Assembly (NCBI RefSeq): GCF_003063295.1
Contig: NZ_MUXF01000010.1
Coordinates: 186,001 to 250,000 of the forward strand
DNA: 64,000 bases
DNA from: Arcobacter lacus
GTDB taxonomy: Bacteria; Campylobacterota; Campylobacteria; Campylobacterales; Arcobacteraceae
Reading direction: 5' to 3'
Made by a program: the position numbers and the translations under genes. This document shows, piece by piece, positions 61,201 through 64,000 of this stretch; position 1 is the stretch's first letter, and each line of letters begins with the position of its first letter. Under the pieces are notes generated by a model. It saw nothing but the letters and a program-made list of their open reading frames with translations, made no database searches and was not told the DNA's origin.

Positions 61201-64000
61201 AGTAGTACAACTATGTATGAAGATGTATCTACAAAAGTAGATTTAGTTGCAACATTAAAAGATAGTGGAACTACATATGGAACTGAAACTATAAATAATG
61301 TTTATATCTTGAAAACTACTATTGATGATATGATATCAAAAGGTTATAAATTAAGTGTAAATGGAGTTGATATTGTTACTAAAACACCACAAAATATAAC
61401 AGGTATAGAAAATGGTGTAGATGGTGAGTATTATGTTTTAACAAACGCCGAAGCAGACCAAATAACTGTAATAAATACTATTGAAAATAAGATAGATGGT
61501 AATTTTACACTTAACGTGGCATATAAAGTTACAGACACAAATGGATCAAGTTCTGATACTAAAATATATGCTCATACTCATGAAGTGATTGTAAAAGCTG
61601 TAACAGACCAGCCAACTTTAACTTTAGGTAATATAACTACAACTTCAGGAACAGATGTAGAAATAAGTGGTACAAATGTAACAGTAAAGGCTGACAGTAA
61701 TACTAATTTTACTATTCCTATAAATACAACAAGTAATGATAACGATAGTAGTGAAACTGTACAAAAAATAGTGATAACTGGTGTACCAATGGGTGTATCT
61801 GTTGAAGGTGCAACATATTATGGGTATTCGGGAAGTGAGCATAATGGTATTTGGGTAATTTTAAATCCAATAGATAATCTTTTAGATTCAAATGGAACTT
61901 TACAGAATATAAAATTTATAATAAATCCTGGTGCAGATTTTGAAAATAGAACAGTTTCAATCACAACTTATACAAAAGATAGTGGTGATGCAAATGTTGA
62001 AAGTGATACAAAAACTATTAACATAATAAAAGATTATGATACTCCAAGTGGCTTACAAGGAAATCCGCCTCTATTTAATTTAAGTACAAAACCAGCAATT
62101 ATTTATGAAGATAATAATGATGGTACACAAGATGTAATTTATAATCTTGGTAAATCTATAAATGTAACAAATAGTGGTGGAGGGACAAGTGGTTATTGGG
62201 CTATAACTATTACTGATTTTCCTGAAGGTACAAAAGTTTCTGGATATGATTATTTTTATGAAGAAGCTGGAAAAACATATTATGTAATAACAGGAACAAC
62301 TACAACAGGAAATGCAGCAGATATTGAAACAAGACTTTCTAATGTTATAGTTACTCCTCCAGAAAATAAAAATTCAGAACAAATTGGAAATCTAAAATCT
62401 GATATGACATTTAGTGCAACTATTTCTACTTCTGATAATGGAACATTTAAAACAGGACAAGGAATTACAAATTATTCAAATTCTATAACAGCTGTTACAG
62501 ATGAAATGACTGTAAATATAAATGTAAGTAATACAAATGAAGATACACCAACAAACCTTACTATTAGATTGACAAATCCAAATGATGCAACAAAAACAAC
62601 ACTTATAGGAAATAGTATCATTATAAAAGTAACTGAAACTTGGGCAGATATTGCTACTGGTGGAGTTGGAGAAAAAGGAACTTTAACAGATTCTAGCGGA
62701 AAGTATAACATTGTTGATAATGGAAATGGAACGTATACAATTACTCCAAAATCTGGAATACCTGCATTTACTGTTGATACTGATATTACTGGTTTAGTTT
62801 ATACTCCTGCATCAAATAGAGATGGAGATGTGAAATTTGAAGTAAGTGTACAAAATAAAGAAGGAAATTCTATAACATTAACTTCAAAAGGTGAAACAAC
62901 AATAAGTATAATTCCAATAGTCGATATGAAACCAAATGTTACAGTTGTAACTGCAACTAGTATAGAAGATTCAGAAATTACTAATGGTAGTACAACTCTA
63001 AAAAATTCAGTAAAACTAGAAGTAACTACATCAGTTAGCCCTGATAGTTCAGAAGAATTTACAAACATAGTATTAGATGAGGTGCCAAATGGTTTTACAG
63101 TTTGGTATATAGATGATTCTAATAATCTTGTAATGGCTACAAATATTGGACAATCAGGTATAACAACTTTTGATTTAACACCAAATATAAATACAGATGA
63201 TGAAGTTCATAGAAATAAGTGGTTAATTCCAGCTTCTTCAGATGGAACTATGCCAGAAATTTATATTAATGCACCAGAAAATTGGTCTGGAGATTTTGAT
63301 TTTAAAGCACAATTTACCTTAAAAGAACAAAATTTAAATACTACAGAAAAAACAGTTGTTAATGTAATAGGGCATATTGATTCTATTGCAGATGGAGTTA
63401 CAATAGATCCAACACTTACATTTGGAAAAGCATTTTCTTGGATAGATTTAAAATTAAATGCAAATATGCAAGATGTAGATGGTAGCGAAACTATGAGTTT
63501 AAAATTAACTGGTCTTAGTGAAAATGCACAGTTTAGATTTAGCGATGGTACAGTTTTAAGTGATGCAACTTGGGATAGTACAACTAATAAATGGACAATA
63601 AATGGAATAACTTTTGATCAAATTAATAATATTCAATTTACAAATGATAAAAATGTATCAAATGTAAGTGTTGAAGCATGGACACAAGAAATAGATAAAA
63701 ATGGAAATCCTATTGATGGTATTATTTCTACGAGTGATACAAAAACATTCAACGTAGATATTAAAGATGTTGGTGGTGTTTTATCTCTGGAAGAAAAAGT
63801 AAATTTAGATTTCACTAAACTTAGTACAGAATCTTTAAAAGGTATAAATATTATAGATTTAAGTGTCACTGGTGAAAACAAACTTGAGAATTTATCATTA
63901 CAAGATGTTTTAAATATAACAAATAATAGTGGAGAACTTACTATAAAAGGTTTGAGTGAAGATAAAGTATCTTTTAAAAATGATGGCTTAAATACATGGA
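55234..64000 (+). CDS. Giant LapA/Bap-like type I secreted adhesin, C-terminus cut by window edge
   Basis: At least 2,922 codons without a stop, continuing past the window. The first 90 residues resemble the retention module of LapA-like adhesins (GKFYLKDNSGNIKELNIGD followed by VEILLSSNDVIVLSNGQ), which keeps the protein plugged in its TolC channel. A charged Glu/Asn-rich stretch and a Pro/Thr linker (residues about 230-250) follow. Residues about 400-1000 hold four Calx-beta-like domains with recurring TKDDYYAEGxE and ITNxxN motifs. From about residue 1000 there are Ig/cadherin-like repeats with VxPVADAPT, EDxS and DGSE signatures. No RTX repeats are visible yet. The final SLQDVLNITNNSGELTIKGLSED resembles the block preceding the C-terminal RTX/secretion signal of relatives. 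GGAG precedes the ATG. It is likely to mediate attachment or biofilm formation. Confidence 0.88.
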   Translation, partial: MSQVGIIKTLSSGKFYLKDNSGNIKELNIGDTISENQIVYGDSSNSTSAKVEILLSSNDVIVLSNGQKQLIDSSLVKTAFGNEELFFTKENLDSTFDNHNSNSNIISDLRNAEFGADVEKILEESANGENQATGDVTEQETTEGKEEVEDQEEGNAEFQARDGNETDVNSDLRETKFPRTQSYREVEKNEEILEQGLKDLGSNISNNYFNSTSPSIIRPESGGGRENNITPTPTAPTPVAPITIPPVQPEESQPVVTYKQMIFIKLFAADKNGNVLKDINGNYLDANKAEEGTFAKYIAYAFKDGETIFKDDTKLNTKIGKINISFYDNTATGNSSSDENDITGLKDYNNLSKSQVEVGVAFSTEVFRDKIDEPEELYNVIIDQNSYIGNYENVKIDSNPVTTTIFDEIIFVKIEPITTITNEGLNLKYKIVVVNSSGEEVKVPIGKDIKVDLFYEGNTSNPATVNTDYTPVTSVTINGGTSYTEFEIVTKDDYYAEGNEGLKVTITNIDNSSNAFKDISLHTVLNGASSDKITAIGTIKDNPSKIDQPDTSTTSDDSTNGSYGQDDTVYAIITGPANVNEGDTTTNYTIKLVDKNGVEVIVTKNTQITVTYNNETTQNGDTQYDNGNTIAITIPIGSSSNTFTVDTIDDPYKDNGEKFKLTITNVQNTGEFENVKIGDKNGDYKNVTTTIHDNSNNQTTETNVDYVKIVLVAVPSSTTKIADITNLDGTLKIDNANETPEGGNLYYIAVAVDNNGKPLSTQEGTVTVNYGTTTDNTDKDATAGTDYDNTTVVSTTLGTVFSVNTKDDYYAEGDENFTVKITNLINSPYESPSIDTSKDTVTSTIKDNPAKVEQPDTGTGNDNPTDGNYGKDDTVYVKITKTPSTVEGGNLVHTITLVDKNGDPVTVPAGQTVTVNLTYSANSGNFTESDLSTIIKSVTITGGNSSVNFTNITKDDFTYEGDEVYNVTISSVTQSGAFENVAIHTDKTTTGTIKDGVTIYKDGVYIDPQNAIVDEDDFDVTDLSSSISNKDGNASDGVNTYQGEYLNIIKPNTDDGYSLVFDDTINIYKGNKDSLEDYGLSNLKSGGQDIHYQIVGNKIIGYIGADVGNGIVAQNNKVFEITLDKDATIRDNLNKLTSDSYTYIQYKNIDHPKAGDATNPINDDNLTFEFGFKITDQNNSESEVITFKVTINDSLPKTVDWTENVNEDESLQIVISPENFLNGEINIRVNGYDSANGNNGYTTLSNGQIINVTDPTDSSKVIGTLTNNGNGTVTFIPKDDYSNYATNPWFEYAVSDFDGDTAGARVSINVKPVADAPTIFVKDITTTEDAGNTQEGTNKVVLELKVPNLSKDSDAISQTSPAGYTAKQNSNITVSTPTLNGTGDYNGIQTGDNPERNGEITLTFINGNSVTGAKIFKSDGITQVGADITTANQTLKIVIVTVSGDSSTIDYTYHHKDIMASNPSDAIYLTQAEYESLKIQHAEDNDTDIKIGISVTSYELDDNGKPLSTATYGTQVEKETTANMTVKINPITDDIKLEFDNNASLGTISSTNSTNDTFTFTNKIIEGSGEIILNNILSNTSGGIGATPDLDGSEKRTYTIEGLPEGTIVKIGNTEAIAGSDGKATLTFKDAENKLLDPQFTIQFPEHFGGGVKATITLSVYDKGMDSTDTKGATISKTVYLNLDVEPVVTTPDINTIQVSQAIGYEDAGRSQGNSATPNSTINQPQNGIPLNIKVSSTDTDGSEKANIKIGDIPNGSALYVFDNNLNSGAGAWVLVDKDFISSGNISVTQSAGKYTVEIKDYQNDKSPKFIPAFNEDSDPTLKVQVQFIDTVIYNDGTTKTETSTWSATKDIDVIVKNVADAPMGTELKANISVDEDSELNLQSIYTTPANLKSTDATEDLTVKIELQTGFTIVSGSPYYIEDGLYVVKASDIASGNIKIVPPKDFSGNASFYLTYVTTEKAGENDSKTWQTQTVNIFVEPQADDVNVNSSTTMYEDVSTKVDLVATLKDSGTTYGTETINNVYILKTTIDDMISKGYKLSVNGVDIVTKTPQNITGIENGVDGEYYVLTNAEADQITVINTIENKIDGNFTLNVAYKVTDTNGSSSDTKIYAHTHEVIVKAVTDQPTLTLGNITTTSGTDVEISGTNVTVKADSNTNFTIPINTTSNDNDSSETVQKIVITGVPMGVSVEGATYYGYSGSEHNGIWVILNPIDNLLDSNGTLQNIKFIINPGADFENRTVSITTYTKDSGDANVESDTKTINIIKDYDTPSGLQGNPPLFNLSTKPAIIYEDNNDGTQDVIYNLGKSINVTNSGGGTSGYWAITITDFPEGTKVSGYDYFYEEAGKTYYVITGTTTTGNAADIETRLSNVIVTPPENKNSEQIGNLKSDMTFSATISTSDNGTFKTGQGITNYSNSITAVTDEMTVNINVSNTNEDTPTNLTIRLTNPNDATKTTLIGNSIIIKVTETWADIATGGVGEKGTLTDSSGKYNIVDNGNGTYTITPKSGIPAFTVDTDITGLVYTPASNRDGDVKFEVSVQNKEGNSITLTSKGETTISIIPIVDMKPNVTVVTATSIEDSEITNGSTTLKNSVKLEVTTSVSPDSSEEFTNIVLDEVPNGFTVWYIDDSNNLVMATNIGQSGITTFDLTPNINTDDEVHRNKWLIPASSDGTMPEIYINAPENWSGDFDFKAQFTLKEQNLNTTEKTVVNVIGHIDSIADGVTIDPTLTFGKAFSWIDLKLNANMQDVDGSETMSLKLTGLSENAQFRFSDGTVLSDATWDSTTNKWTINGITFDQINNIQFTNDKNVSNVSVEAWTQEIDKNGNPIDGIISTSDTKTFNVDIKDVGGVLSLEEKVNLDFTKLSTESLKGINIIDLSVTGENKLENLSLQDVLNITNNSGELTIKGLSEDKVSFKNDGLNTW

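Noticed and set aside
56905-63881. Several antisense frames of 65-89 codons inside the adhesin
   Set aside because: They are low-complexity mirror readings of a repetitive gene with no ribosome sites and no plausible composition.
56440-64000. CRISPR-like or tandem DNA repeats in the adhesin region
   Set aside because: The periodicity is at protein-domain level and diverged in DNA; there are no short identical repeats with regular spacers.

Overview
The window is AT-rich, densely packed bacterial DNA with short intergenic gaps and frequent TTG/GTG starts. Gene content and protein style point to a Campylobacterota member, most likely Arcobacter/Aliarcobacter. The main evidence is a UPF0323 lipoprotein, a DUF1104 protein, DUF4492 next to cydAB, sensor kinases with an 'IAHQWRQPL' H-box, and a tip motif of the style common in this phylum's chemoreceptors. 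This placement is recognition from memory, not a database result. No rRNA, tRNA, insertion sequence, prophage or CRISPR array was seen. Both edges cut genes: a thioesterase at the left and a giant adhesin at the right.

Layout. 1-12.8 kb holds housekeeping genes: thioesterase, chemoreceptor, ligA, a glutathionylspermidine-synthase-like enzyme with a UPF0323 lipoprotein, dgt, aroE, a methyltransferase, a PgeF-type protein, malic enzyme, purU and trmL. 12.6-18.3 kb holds a Na/Pi cotransporter, two unknown small proteins with a two-component system, and an SPFH/NfeD pair. 18.3-21.9 kb is a cytochrome bd operon bracketed by two very small membrane proteins, followed by a separate TsoY/TehA-like membrane protein. 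23-26.3 kb holds a Sel1 protein, a DCC protein, aat, rsuA and a HAD phosphatase. 26.3-26.6 kb has no gene but carries a well-formed candidate small RNA. 26.6-32.4 kb combines NosL-like and SafE-like proteins, a small unknown peptide, a TonB receptor and a BtuFDC-like importer. 32.4-38.5 kb holds SixA, an ABC exporter, a DUF1104/two-component/cytochrome c operon, a glycine-zipper protein and a flagellin-like protein. 38.5-44.5 kb holds an exonuclease and an overlapping operon of YbgA-like protein, photolyase, FAD oxidoreductase and a LytS/LytTR pair. 44.6-45.9 kb is a DEAD-box helicase with no canonical start codon.

46-64 kb is the most system-like block: a sensor kinase/regulator pair, then a type I secretion operon (TolC-OmpA fusion, LapB-type ABC transporter, LapC-type adaptor), a LuxR-type regulator with a degenerate receiver, and at least 2,922 codons of a LapA-like adhesin. 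Two candidate operators fit this order. A tandem 8-bp direct repeat with 11-bp phasing lies at the promoter of the secretion operon, just after the OmpR-type regulator gene. A 20-bp perfect inverted repeat lies at about -43 of a predicted adhesin promoter, just after the LuxR-type gene. Read together, this looks like a regulatory cascade controlling a surface adhesin and its secretion machine. The other main observations are the apparent AUA start and structured leader of the helicase, the candidate small RNA with an exposed anti-Shine-Dalgarno stretch, and the unannotated 33-residue CydX-like peptide.
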